Translations under genes and position numbers: made by a program
In this document: positions 43,476-51,868 of the stretch, piece by piece
Layout: every line of letters begins with the position of its first letter
Position numbering within the stretch: position 1 is the stretch's first letter
DNA from: Microbispora hainanensis
GTDB lineage: Bacteria > Actinomycetota > Actinomycetes > Streptosporangiales > Streptosporangiaceae
NCBI RefSeq assembly: GCF_036186745.1
Contig: NZ_CP108086.1
Location: 1,550,001 to 1,614,000, forward strand
DNA: 64,000 nt
Reading direction: 5' to 3'
Notes under the pieces: generated by a model
The model's database searches: none
What the model was told of the DNA's origin: nothing
The model's input: the letters and a program-made list of their open reading frames with translations, nothing else

Positions 43476-44423
43476 GTGATCCATGCGGAAGGAGTACGCA
43501 AGCGGTTCGGCACCAGCGAGGCGCTGCGGGGCGTCGACCTCGACGTGCCGCGCGGCTCGGTGTGCGGCCTGCTCGGGCCCAACGGCGCCGGAAAGACGAC
43601 GATGGTCCGCATCCTCACCACGCTCATGCGCCCGGACGGCGGCTCGGCCCGGGTGGCCGGCTGCGACGTGGTCGCGGACTCCAAACGGCTCCGCTACCGC
43701 ATCGGCCTGGTGGGCCAGCACGCCGCGCTCGACGAGCTGCTGACCGGCCGCCGCAACCTGGAGCTGTTCGGCCGGCTCTATCACCTGCCCCGCCGTACGG
43801 CCCGGCAGAGGGCCGAGGAGCTGCTGGAGCGGTTCGGCCTGGCCGAGGCGGCGAACCGTCCGGTGCGGACCTATTCGGGCGGCATGCGCCGCAGGCTCGA
43901 CCTGGCCGCCGGCCTGATCGTCAGCCCGCCGGTGCTGTTCATGGACGAGCCGACCACCGGCCTCGACCCGCGCAGCCGCCTCGCGCTGTGGGACGTGCTG
44001 CGCCGGCTCGTCGCCGAGGGGACGACCCTGCTGCTCACCACGCAGTACCTCGACGAGGCCGACCACCTGGCCGACCGGATCGCCGTCATGGACGCCGGGC
44101 GGGTGGTCGCGGCCGGGTCGCCGTCCGAACTCAAGGCGAAGGTGGGCGGCGACCGGGTGAGCGTGGCCTTCCGCGAGGCCGCGGACCTGGCTCCCGGCGT
44201 CGAGGCCGTACGCGGCGCGCTGCCCGGCGAGCCCGAGATCGACGCCCCCGGACGGCGGCTCTCCGTGCCCGTCTCGGACGGCGCCGCCTCCCTGGTCAGG
44301 GTCGCCGCGGCCCTCGACGCCGCCGGTGTCGGCGTGGAGGACCTGGGGCTGCGCCGCCCGACGCTGGACGAGGTGTTCCTGGCGCTCACGGACGCGCCGG
44401 CCGGGCAGAAGGAGGCTGCCTAA
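43476..44423 (+). CDS. DrrA-type ABC exporter ATP-binding protein
   Basis: 315 residues from GTG 43476 (AAGGAG site). Walker A GPNGAGKTTMVR, Q-loop, signature TYSGGMRRRLDLAAGL, Walker B PVLFMDEPTTGLDPRSR and the DrrA-type C-terminal LRRPTLDEVFLALTD. Energises export of a drug or antibiotic with the permease now at 45868. The original operon overlapped TAA with ATG of the permease, but an IS110 element now separates them by 1.4 kb. Controlled by the divergent TetR. Confidence 0.92.
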   Translation: MIHAEGVRKRFGTSEALRGVDLDVPRGSVCGLLGPNGAGKTTMVRILTTLMRPDGGSARVAGCDVVADSKRLRYRIGLVGQHAALDELLTGRRNLELFGRLYHLPRRTARQRAEELLERFGLAEAANRPVRTYSGGMRRRLDLAAGLIVSPPVLFMDEPTTGLDPRSRLALWDVLRRLVAEGTTLLLTTQYLDEADHLADRIAVMDAGRVVAAGSPSELKAKVGGDRVSVAFREAADLAPGVEAVRGALPGEPEIDAPGRRLSVPVSDGAASLVRVAAALDAAGVGVEDLGLRRPTLDEVFLALTDAPAGQKEAA

Positions 44424-44431
44424 TGCTTTTG

Positions 44432-45637
44432 TCAAGCCACCGCAGCCCGGACATGGCTAGGGTCGTACGGCCTCCTGTGCCGCAGAATCGCGTGCAGGAC
44501 GTTGACACGGCGGCGGGCCAGGGCGATGAGGGCCTGGTGATGCCGTTTGCCTGCGGCGCGTTTGCGGTCGTAGAAGGCCCGGCTGGCCGGGTCGCAGCTG
44601 ATAGCGATGAAGGCCGACTGGTAGAAGACCCGCTTGAGGGCCTTGTTGCCTGCCGTGGCGCGCTGCAAGTAGCGGACCTTGCCCGACTGCTTGAGCACCG
44701 GGGCCAGGCCCGCGGCCGAGGCGAGCTGGTCGGGGCTGGCGAATCGGGCAATGCCGCCGGTTTCGGCGAGGAACTCCGCAGTCAGGGTCGCCCCCATCCC
44801 CGGCAGGCTGAGGATGAGGGCCGCATCAGGGTGGCGCGCCAGCACCTCCTGGATGCGCGCATCGAGCTGGGCCAGCCGTTCACGTCCGGCCAGCGCTTCG
44901 GCCGCCAGGTCGCGGATGATGTCCGCAGCCACCGTCTGCCCGGGGACGGCGATGTGCTGGGCTGCCGCGGCGTCGATCGCCGCCTCGGCCAGCGCTCGGA
45001 CCATCGACGCCTTCACATGCCGCACCTGGCGCAGATGGGCCAGTACGTCCTCCAGCCCGGCGTCGCGGATCTCGGCCGGAGTGACAAAGCGGGTCAGCAG
45101 GTGGAGACCGAGCTTGCCGGTGACATCGACCACTCGCTCCAGGCCGGGGTGGATCGAGGTGAGCAGATCCCGCAGGCGGGCGGCCCGCCGGGTGGCGTCG
45201 GTGACCAGCTCCGCACGCCGGCCGACCAGCAGCCGCAGTTCGGCGTCCAGTTCCCGGCCCGGCTGCACTGGTCGCAGGTCATCGCGCATGCGCACCTGAT
45301 CGGCGATCACGCGGGCGTCCTTGGGGTCGCTCTTGCGCTCCCCGCCCACGGTGGCGCGCCGTGCCCGGTTGACCGCCATCCCCGGCACATGGACCACGGC
45401 AAGGCCCGCGTGCAGCAGCATCGCCTCCAGCAGGCCGGCGATACCACCCAGCACGTCGATCCCGACAGTGGCCGGGCCGTGCTCGGCCTGCGCGACGGTG
45501 ATGTGCTCGATCAGCTCGCCAATGGCACCGGGGGCGTTGTCGAAGCGGCGGCTGAGCAGCACCTTCCCGGTCTCAGCGACCTTGATCTCGGCCCAGTGGA
45601 ACTCCTTGGAAACGTCGATACCTACAGCGACGGCCAT
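44432..45637 (-). CDS. IS110-family transposase (DEDD recombinase)
   Basis: 401 residues from ATG 45637 (AAGGAG site). N-terminal RuvC-like DEDD domain: VGIDVSKEFHWAEIKVAE, ATVGIDVLGG, SDPKDARVIAD; C-terminal Tnp_20 domain: ILSLPGMGATLTAEFLAETG and FASPDQLASAAGLAPVLKQSGKV with the reactive Ser region. It appears intact. IS110 enzymes are guided by an RNA from the element's non-coding end. Confidence 0.92.
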   Translation of the reverse strand: MAVAVGIDVSKEFHWAEIKVAETGKVLLSRRFDNAPGAIGELIEHITVAQAEHGPATVGIDVLGGIAGLLEAMLLHAGLAVVHVPGMAVNRARRATVGGERKSDPKDARVIADQVRMRDDLRPVQPGRELDAELRLLVGRRAELVTDATRRAARLRDLLTSIHPGLERVVDVTGKLGLHLLTRFVTPAEIRDAGLEDVLAHLRQVRHVKASMVRALAEAAIDAAAAQHIAVPGQTVAADIIRDLAAEALAGRERLAQLDARIQEVLARHPDAALILSLPGMGATLTAEFLAETGGIARFASPDQLASAAGLAPVLKQSGKVRYLQRATAGNKALKRVFYQSAFIAISCDPASRAFYDRKRAAGKRHHQALIALARRRVNVLHAILRHRRPYDPSHVRAAVA

Positions 45638-45868
45638 GCCACTCCTTCCTCTCCCGTCACTGCCATGCAGCCTCTCCTCGCCGTCCATGCCCTACATAGC
45701 GATCAATCGCAGTGCCTAATCAGCGGTCAAGGAGAAGCGACGAGGCAGGGGGCCGAGCCTCCCTTGCCATCGAGGGCAGCCAGCGTGAGAGCCATCCCTG
45801 CCTCGTTCGCACACCCCGATCTTCTACACCAACCGGAGCGCGCTCGCACTCAAGAAGGTAGGGCGGCG
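45638..45868 (-). ncRNA. IS110 left-end non-coding region, candidate bridge RNA
   Basis: About 230 bp upstream of the transposase, where IS110 (IS621-like) elements encode their bridge RNA. ACGAGGCAGGG (45740-45750) pairs with CCCTGCCTCGT (45804-45814), and GCCTCCCTTGCC/GAGGGCAGCC lies between, so the transcript would fold strongly. TGCCTAAT (45713-45720) repeats the 8 bases of the insertion site at 44417-44424, as a target guide might. The RNA call is inference from position and structure. Confidence 0.45.
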
Positions 45869-46698
45869 TGATCACCGTGGAACCTCCCGCGACGAGTGGG
45901 CGACGGCTGCGCTGGGCCCTGAGCGACACGTTCGTCATCGCGGGGCGCAGCTTCTCCCAGCTACGCGCCCAGCCGGGCCAGATCGCCGCCGAGCTGGTCG
46001 CCCCGGTCATCATGACCATCCTGTTCGGGTACGTCTTCGGCAGCGCGATCAGCCTGCCCGGCGGTGGCGACTACCGCGACTATCTGATGCCCGGGATCTT
46101 CATGCAGGTCATGGCGTTGTCCGCGGTCGCCGCCGCCACGTCGGTCGCCGAGGACATGGCGCACGGCATCATCGACCGCTTCCGCGCCCAGCCCATCGCG
46201 CGCATGGCCGTACTGGCCGGGCGGAGCCTCGCGGACATGTCCAAGGACTGGCTGTCGCTCGCCACCATGAGCGTGTGCGGCCTGCTGATCGCGGGATGGC
46301 GTCCGCACGGCACCCCGCTGGGGACGCTCGCCGGTTTCGCCCTGCTCGCCCTGTTCGGGTACGCGATGGTCTGGCTGGGCACGTACATCGGGCTGCTGGT
46401 GAAGAGCGGCGCGCAGGCGGACGCCGCGACGTTCGGCTGGCTGTTCCCGATGACCTTCCTGGCCAACGCGTTCGTGCCGCTGGAGGGGCTGCCCGGGTGG
46501 CTGCGGGCGATCGCGGACTGGAACCCGATGAGCGCCGTCGTCTCGGCCGCGCGGATGCTGTTCGGCAATCCCGGCTCGGCCGCCGCCTCCTGGCCTCTGC
46601 AGCATCCGGTGACGGCGTCGCTGTGCTGGTCTCTGCTGATCATCGCGGTGTTCGCGCCGCTCGCCGTACGGCGCTATCGCACGGCCGCCCCGCGATGA
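45868..46698 (+). CDS. DrrB-type ABC exporter permease
   Basis: 276 residues with about six membrane helices (ABC-2 type): AQPGQIAAELVAPVIMTILFG, YLMPGIFMQVMALSAVAAAT, VEDMAHGIIDRFRAQPI-like EDMAHGIIDRFRAQPIAR and LFPMTFLANAFVPLEGLPGW. Partner of the ATPase at 43476. Its present start is GTG, with G from the IS110 end and TG from the original ATG; AAGGTAGGGCGG from the element could serve as ribosome site. Expression now depends on readthrough or a promoter in the IS. Confidence 0.88.
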   Translation: MITVEPPATSGRRLRWALSDTFVIAGRSFSQLRAQPGQIAAELVAPVIMTILFGYVFGSAISLPGGGDYRDYLMPGIFMQVMALSAVAAATSVAEDMAHGIIDRFRAQPIARMAVLAGRSLADMSKDWLSLATMSVCGLLIAGWRPHGTPLGTLAGFALLALFGYAMVWLGTYIGLLVKSGAQADAATFGWLFPMTFLANAFVPLEGLPGWLRAIADWNPMSAVVSAARMLFGNPGSAAASWPLQHPVTASLCWSLLIIAVFAPLAVRRYRTAAPR

Positions 46699-46710
46699 CA
46701 CGATGAGACC

Positions 46711-47052
46711 GTGATCGACGTCCCGCTGAAGAGGTTCGAGGAGCTCGTGGCCGAGGCGCTCGACACGATCCCCTCGGACCTGGCCAAGGTCATGGACAAC
46801 GTCGTGGTCGTGGTGGTGGACGACCCGCCCGAGCCCGGCCTGCTCGGGCTCTACACCGGCATCCCGCTGACCGAGCGGGGCGACTGGTATTCGGGGGTTC
46901 TCCCGGACCGCATCGAGATCTACCGGAATCCGACGCTGGAGATCTGCGAGACCGAGGACGACGTGGTCGCGGAGGTCCGGATCACCGTCGTCCACGAGAT
47001 CGCCCACCACTTCGGCATCGACGACGAACGGCTGCACGAGCTCGGCTGGTGA
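46711..47052 (+). CDS. Minimal metalloprotease-like protein (zincin fold)
   Basis: 113 residues from GTG 46711. The zinc motif VVHEIAHHFGIDDERLHELGW at the C-terminus has HExxH with a following Asp, as in the small zincin_1 / MMP-like family found in many actinobacteria. The N-terminus is FEELVAEALDTIP. Cytosolic; substrate unknown. Lies 12 bp after the permease gene. Confidence 0.85.
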   Translation: MIDVPLKRFEELVAEALDTIPSDLAKVMDNVVVVVVDDPPEPGLLGLYTGIPLTERGDWYSGVLPDRIEIYRNPTLEICETEDDVVAEVRITVVHEIAHHFGIDDERLHELGW

Positions 47053-47245
47053 CGGCGTTCGTCGGCGTTTCCGCTCGTCAGGGCGGTGCTCGCCGTTCGC
47101 GGCGCGCGAAATGGGACCGTCAGCGGGTTGCAAAAGTCGCCTCCGGCAGGCACTGTAAGTGACATGTTGACCACGGGCTGTAAGATCCAGTCGCCGCGGC
47201 GGACACCTGCGGACACGGCCGGCGGAGCGACCTCTGCGGAGTGAG

Positions 47246-48538
47246 ATGGCGGCCACCAAGCCCGGCAGGCTGTCCGGCCGGCACCGCCGTCCCCCCGAGG
47301 TGCGAACCACCTATCGGGAGGTCGCCGCGATCCCCGAGTTCCGGGCCCTGTGGCTCGGACAGGGCATGTCGCTCCTCGGCGACCAGCTCGCCCAGGTGGC
47401 GCTCGCGGTGCTCGTCTACAGCCGGACCGCTTCACCGCTGGCCACGGCCGCCGTCTACGCGCTGACCTACCTGCCACCCATCGTCGGCGGGCCCCTCCTG
47501 TCCGGGCTCGCCGACCGATACCCGCGCAGGCGGGTCATGCTCTGGTGCGACGTGCTGCGCGCCCTGATGCTCGCCGTGATGGCCCTGCCCGCCACACCCT
47601 TTCCGGTGCTGTGCGCGCTGGTCTTCTTCGTCGTGCTGCTCGGCGCGCCGTTCTCGGCCGCACGCGCGGCGCTGCTGCCCGAGGTGCTGGAAGGCGACCG
47701 GTACGTCGTGGGCTCGGCCCTGCAGAACGTGACCAACCAGGCCGTACAGATGCTGGGGTTCGCGGCCGGGGGCGCGGCGATCGCGGTGCTCGGGCCCTAT
47801 CGGGCGCTGGCGCTCGACTGCGCGACGTTCCTCGGGTCGGCCCTGGTGATCGTCGCGGGGGTGCGACATCGCCCGGCGCCGCTGCGCGAGGACGACGAGC
47901 GGCCGTCCATGTGGCGGATGACGAGGTCCGGCGCGCGCCTGGTGTTCGGCGAACGGCGGCTGCGCACGCTCGTCCTGTTCGCCTGGTTGTGCGGGTTCTA
48001 CGTGATCCCCGAGGGCCTCGCGGTGCCGTACGCCGCGGCGCTCGCCGACGGGAGACTGCCCGTTCCGGTGATCACGGGTCTGCTGATGGCGGCGATGCCG
48101 ACCGGCACGGTCATCGGCGCGTTCTTCTTCGGGCGGTTCGTCACGCCGTCGGGGCGGCTGCGGGCCATGGGATGGCTCGCCATGCTGACCTGCGCGCCGC
48201 TCGTGCTGTGCGCGGTCCGGCCACCGCTGGAGGGCGTGCTCGCCCTGTGGGTGCTGTCCGGCGTCGGCGGGGCCTATCAGCTCGCGGCCAACGCGGCCTT
48301 CGTCCAGTGCGTGCCCGCCGCGGGGCGGGCGGCGGCGTTCGGGCTGGTGCAGTCGGGGCTGCTGGCCGCCCAGGGCGTCGGCATCCTCGTCGGAGGCGCC
48401 GCCGCCCAGCGACTCGGTCCAGAGGCCGTCGTGACGCTGGCGGGTGTGGCCGGGCTGTGCACCGCGGCCGTGCTCGCCATGCTCTGGACCGAGTCGCGCA
48501 GGGAGATCATCGCCAAGGTCCGGGCTGCCGCTACCTGA
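47246..48538 (+). CDS. MFS transporter
   Basis: 430 residues, about 12 membrane helices. MFS_3-like (enterobactin/macrolide exporter style): FRALWLGQGMSLLGDQLAQVALAVLVYSRTASPL in part, LADRYPRRRVMLWCDVLRA with the loop 2-3 motif, and AAGRAAAFGLVQSGLLAAQGVG. Exports an unknown compound. GGAG precedes ATG. Its stop is one base from the stop of the convergent PspC gene. Confidence 0.87.
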   Translation: MAATKPGRLSGRHRRPPEVRTTYREVAAIPEFRALWLGQGMSLLGDQLAQVALAVLVYSRTASPLATAAVYALTYLPPIVGGPLLSGLADRYPRRRVMLWCDVLRALMLAVMALPATPFPVLCALVFFVVLLGAPFSAARAALLPEVLEGDRYVVGSALQNVTNQAVQMLGFAAGGAAIAVLGPYRALALDCATFLGSALVIVAGVRHRPAPLREDDERPSMWRMTRSGARLVFGERRLRTLVLFAWLCGFYVIPEGLAVPYAAALADGRLPVPVITGLLMAAMPTGTVIGAFFFGRFVTPSGRLRAMGWLAMLTCAPLVLCAVRPPLEGVLALWVLSGVGGAYQLAANAAFVQCVPAAGRAAAFGLVQSGLLAAQGVGILVGGAAAQRLGPEAVVTLAGVAGLCTAAVLAMLWTESRREIIAKVRAAAT

Positions 48539-48539
48539 G

Positions 48540-48959
48540 TCAGGCCTGCGGACCCTGGTTCTGGGAGTCGCCGGTGGAGGGCCGGCCGTACGGGTGCTGC
48601 TCGTAGCTCGGGGCCTGGGGGGCCTGCGGGGGGTACGGGGTGCTGCTGGGGCGGCCCTGGTTCCAGCCCTGCTGGACGTTGTCCCACTTGGCCTTGGCGT
48701 CCTGCCAGACCCGGCCGTCCTTGTTCTTGTCGATGAGGTCCTGGACGATGGAGGAGTTCTTGCCCTCCTCGGGGAGGAGGAGCCAGGCGACGGCGTAGAT
48801 GCCGACGCCGAGGCCGCCGAAGAAGCTCGCGACGGCGAGCCCGAGGCGCAGGATGTTGGCGTCGATGCCGGTGTACTCGGAGACGCCCGAGCACACGCCG
48901 GCGATGATCCTGCCGTTCCGAGTGCGGTGGAGCTGCTTGACCGAACCGTTGGAGTTCAT
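48540..48959 (-). CDS. PspC domain membrane protein
   Basis: 139 residues from the second of two close ATGs (48959); the first (48968) is only one base from the GGAGG site. PspC domain: KQLHRTRNGRIIAGVCSGVSEYTG and NILRLGLAVASFFGGLGVGIYAVAWLLLPEE in part, with one or two membrane segments. The C-terminal tail is Asp/Lys then Pro/Gln-rich. PspC proteins take part in envelope-stress sensing in the phage-shock system; no PspA is adjacent. Confidence 0.85.
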   Translation of the reverse strand: MNSNGSVKQLHRTRNGRIIAGVCSGVSEYTGIDANILRLGLAVASFFGGLGVGIYAVAWLLLPEEGKNSSIVQDLIDKNKDGRVWQDAKAKWDNVQQGWNQGRPSSTPYPPQAPQAPSYEQHPYGRPSTGDSQNQGPQA

Positions 48960-49053
48960 CTCGTTCATACCTCCACAGTGCCTTTCAGAGGGGTTGACGC
49001 ACATCGGGATTCCCCCTGGCCCTACCCCGAGGGGGCCCGGATACCCTGACGCC

Positions 49054-50211
49054 ATGGACGACCTTCTCGAACTCGACGACCAGCTCGACCCCGAGCACCG
49101 CATGATCAGGGACTCCGTAAGGGAACTGGTCTCCGACAAGGTCCTCCCCTACGTCGGCGAATGGTTCGAGCAGGGCACGTTCCCGGCCCGCGAACTCGCC
49201 CCGGCCCTGGGCTCGCTCGGTCTGCTCGGCATGCACCTGGAGGGATACGGCTGCGCCGGGCTCGACGCCGTCTCGTACGGCGTGGCCTGCCGGGAGCTGG
49301 AGGCGGGCGACTCGGGGCTGCGGTCGTTCGTGTCCGTGCAGGGGTCGCTGGCGATGTTCCCCATCTGGAAGTACGGCTCGGAGGAGCAGAAGGAGGAGTG
49401 GCTGCCCCGGCTGGCCTCAGGGGAGGCCATCGGCTGCTTCGGCCTGACCGAGCCCGACCACGGGTCGGACCCCGCCGGCATGCGCACCACCGCCAAGCAG
49501 GACCCGTCCGGCGACTGGATCCTCAACGGCGCCAAGATGTGGATCACCAACGGCTCGATCGCCGACGTCGCCGTCGTGTGGGCGCGGACCGATGAGGGCA
49601 TCCGCGGCTTCGTCGTCCCCACCGCGACTCCCGGCTTCTCGTCCGCCGAGATCCACCGCAAGCTGTCGCTGCGGGCCTCGGTCACCGCCTCTCTCTACTT
49701 CGATGACGTACGGCTGCCCGCCTCCGCCGTGCTGCCGGGCGTCACGGGACTGAAGGGCCCGCTGTCGTGCCTCACCGAGGCGCGGTACGGCATCCTGTGG
49801 GGCGTCGTCGGAGCGGGCCGGGCCTGCCTGGAGGCGGCCGTCGACTACGCCACCACGCGCGTGCAGTTCGGCAAGCCGATCGGCGCCTTCCAGCTCACGC
49901 AGGAGAAGCTGGCCTGGATGGCCGTCGCGCTCGGCCAGGCCGGGCTCACCGCCCTCCACCTCGGCCGGCTCAAGGACGCCGGGAAGCTGAAGCCCACCCA
50001 GGTCAGCTTCGGCAAACTGGCCAACGTGCGGGCCGCTCTCGACATCGCCCGCGAGGCGCGTACGGTGCTCGGGGCCAACGGCGTCACGCTGGAGTATCCG
50101 GTCATCAGGCACATGACCAACCTGGAGTCCGTGCTCACGTACGAGGGCACCCAGGAGGTGCACCTGCTGACTTTGGGCAAGGCGCTCACGGGCCTCGACG
50201 CCTTCCGCTGA
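49054..50211 (+). CDS. Acyl-CoA dehydrogenase, glutaryl-CoA dehydrogenase-like
   Basis: 385 residues, full length. FAD-dependent dehydrogenase with GCFGLTEPDHGSDPAGMRTTA, the KMWITNGSIADVAVVWAR signature, and a C-terminal RHMTNLESVLTYEGTQEVHLL whose YEGT Glu is the catalytic base position. ARYGILWGVVGAGRACLE and TRVQFGKPIGAFQLTQEKLA fit the glutaryl-CoA dehydrogenase branch (lysine/tryptophan catabolism). Substrate call is by similarity only. Divergent from the PspC gene. Confidence 0.85.
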   Translation: MDDLLELDDQLDPEHRMIRDSVRELVSDKVLPYVGEWFEQGTFPARELAPALGSLGLLGMHLEGYGCAGLDAVSYGVACRELEAGDSGLRSFVSVQGSLAMFPIWKYGSEEQKEEWLPRLASGEAIGCFGLTEPDHGSDPAGMRTTAKQDPSGDWILNGAKMWITNGSIADVAVVWARTDEGIRGFVVPTATPGFSSAEIHRKLSLRASVTASLYFDDVRLPASAVLPGVTGLKGPLSCLTEARYGILWGVVGAGRACLEAAVDYATTRVQFGKPIGAFQLTQEKLAWMAVALGQAGLTALHLGRLKDAGKLKPTQVSFGKLANVRAALDIAREARTVLGANGVTLEYPVIRHMTNLESVLTYEGTQEVHLLTLGKALTGLDAFR

Positions 50212-50340
50212 CGCCCCCGTTCACCGCGATCGGGGACAATCACGGTCGCCGAAGACGCGGTACTCTCTGTACCCTGCAACGTGGGGAGTGTTCCACGGAT
50301 CACAGCGCGACACGGGCCGGGGTCCGCGGGGCATGACCAA

Positions 50341-50412
50341 GGGGTGCTAGCTCAATGGCAGAGCTGCGGACTTTTAATCCGTCGGTTCAGGGTTCGAGTC
50401 CCTGGCGCCCCA
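50341..50412 (+). tRNA. tRNA-Lys (TTT)
   Basis: Cloverleaf with acceptor GGGGTGC/GCGCCCC (one T-G pair), anticodon stem-loop CGGACTTTTAATCCG and T arm CAGGGTTCGAGTCCCTG. Discriminator A; CCA not fully encoded. Single gene. Confidence 0.95.
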
Positions 50413-50574
50413 CCCTCATCGAACTGGGCAGACTCCCGAGTCTTGATCGTTCGGAAGCCTGCCCGGTTGCATTTCCGGTTGCAGTTGTGCAATCGCCGGT
50501 TCACTCGTCCCAGCACCGGCCAACCCGCGCTATGGCGTCATTGGTGTAGTGACCCCCTCCGGTCGTCTGCCGGT

Positions 50575-51240
50575 TCAGCCGGTCGTCGTCTCCGCTGCTC
50601 GAAGAAGTGCCGGGTCCACATCGGGGACGGCGAGCCTCGGGTTGTAACCCGCCGCGACGACCCTCATAACGAACCCGGCGGCCTCCTCCAGTTGCCGGGC
50701 GCCGCTGAGCCCACCGACCACCGCAGTCTGTCCGCCAAGATCCTGGATCAGTGCCGCAGCGCGATCGAGCGCACCCGGCTCGTCGCCGCAGATCGCCACA
50801 ACCGGCGCCAGCTCCTGCGGGCCCACGTACGGCCACGAGGCTCCTGCGAACAGGTGGAGCGCCTTGACCACGTGGGCGCCGGGAGCCGTGTGAGCCACGA
50901 GTGCTGCTGCCGAGCCGGACACCGGCTTCAGTGCGCCGGTCGTGTAGTCGACCGGGTTGGTGCAGTCGATCACGGTCTTGCCGGCCAGCGCCCCCTGGGG
51001 GCCGCCGACGAGAGACAACGCCGCCTCCAGCCCTTCCCAAGCAACCGCGATCACGAGCACGTCGACCCGAGTCGCGAGGTCCGCGGGATCGACGGCCTCC
51101 GCCGCAGGGCCGATCTGCTGGACGGCACCGCCGGCGTGCAGCGGGTTACGCCCCGCCACCGACAGTGAGTGACCTGCCGCGGCCCAGGCTCGGCCAAGCG
51201 TCACGGCGAGGTTTCCGGTGCCCAGGATTCCCACGTTCAC
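50575..51240 (-). CDS. NADPH-dependent F420 reductase-like oxidoreductase
   Basis: 221 residues from GTG 51240, behind an AGGAG site. Rossmann motif VGILGTGNLAVTLGRAWAAAGH, then VDVLVIAVAWEGLEAAL, VIDCTNPVDY and HVVKALHLFAGASWP, the pattern of F420_oxidored (NADP-binding) proteins. It may link NADPH to F420 or act on another substrate. Divergent from the HxlR regulator, with a palindrome between, so it is probably controlled by it. Confidence 0.8.
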   Translation of the reverse strand: MNVGILGTGNLAVTLGRAWAAAGHSLSVAGRNPLHAGGAVQQIGPAAEAVDPADLATRVDVLVIAVAWEGLEAALSLVGGPQGALAGKTVIDCTNPVDYTTGALKPVSGSAAALVAHTAPGAHVVKALHLFAGASWPYVGPQELAPVVAICGDEPGALDRAAALIQDLGGQTAVVGGLSGARQLEEAAGFVMRVVAAGYNPRLAVPDVDPALLRAAETTTG

Positions 51241-51294
51241 AGCAATCTCCTCTGTCTCGAAGGGGTCTTCCTCTGCGACGCTACGAACGAGGCT

Positions 51295-51310
51295 CCTACC
51301 GTTTGGTAGG
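51295..51310. promoter_or_regulatory. Palindromic operator between F420-reductase-like and HxlR genes
   Basis: CCTACC and GGTAGG arms flank a 4-base spacer (CCTACCGTTTGGTAGG). It lies 24 bp before the HxlR start and 55 bp from the divergent start. Likely the HxlR autoregulatory and target site. Confidence 0.65.
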
Positions 51311-51333
51311 CGACCGATGCGACACTGGATTCC

Positions 51334-51699
51334 GTGATCGACGGGTCCTGCCAGACGTTCGTCTCCGACTGCCAGGTGCGCGCGGCGGCCGAACTCATCA
51401 ACCACGCTTGGGATCCCGTCGTGCTCTCGGCCCTGCGCCTGGGGCCGACACGACGCAAGGAACTGCTGATGCGCATCGCGGGAGTCAGCGACAAGGTGCT
51501 GACTCAGGCGCTGCAACGTCTGCAAGCACGCGGACTCGTCGTGAAAGTCAGCAGCACCGACCAGGCGTCAGGGCGTGCAGGCGTGGTCTACCAGCTCTCC
51601 ATGCTGGGCGAATCGTTCGCGAACGGACCCTTGGCGCAACTCGCGCAGTGGGCCGCCGACAACCAAGACGAGCTCGTCGGCCCGTCGGCAACGTCATGA
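51334..51699 (+). CDS. HxlR family transcriptional regulator
   Basis: 121 residues from GTG 51334. HxlR winged helix: INHAWDPVVLSALRLGPTRR, KELLMRIAGVSDKVLTQALQ and RLQARGLVVKV, with the wing VYQLSMLGESF. The conserved N-terminal Cys (SDCQV) often serves redox or aldehyde sensing in this family. Pairs with the divergent F420-reductase-like gene. Confidence 0.85.
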   Translation: MIDGSCQTFVSDCQVRAAAELINHAWDPVVLSALRLGPTRRKELLMRIAGVSDKVLTQALQRLQARGLVVKVSSTDQASGRAGVVYQLSMLGESFANGPLAQLAQWAADNQDELVGPSATS

Positions 51700-51868
51700 C
51701 CGACAACGCAGGTCATCGGCTGCGGGTCCTGGGATGCGGACGAGGGGCTGTGCGACCCTGAGAGCAATTGCCGGCCGAAACCCACCTCGTCGGAGGTCAC
51801 ACCCGTCATGACCAGCCCCGGGCAGCGCTCGCCCATGCTCGTGGCGCGGGCCTCGCGGAGCTGACCGC

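Larger units (their letters stand above)
44426..45868 (-). mobile_element. IS110-family insertion sequence
   Basis: About 1443 bp. Left flank ends ...GCCTAATG and right flank resumes TGATCACCGTGG, so removing the element rejoins TAATGATCACC: the ATPase stop overlapping the permease ATG. The shared dinucleotide TG (44424-44425 and 45869-45870) would be the recombination core. No terminal inverted repeats or longer target duplication are seen, as expected for IS110. Confidence 0.8.

Noticed and set aside
44417..45720. TGCCTAAT pair as an 8-bp target-site duplication of the IS110
   Set aside because: The second copy lies about 150 bp inside the likely element end, and the restored operon junction places the boundary at 45868. 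It is better read as a possible guide match or chance.
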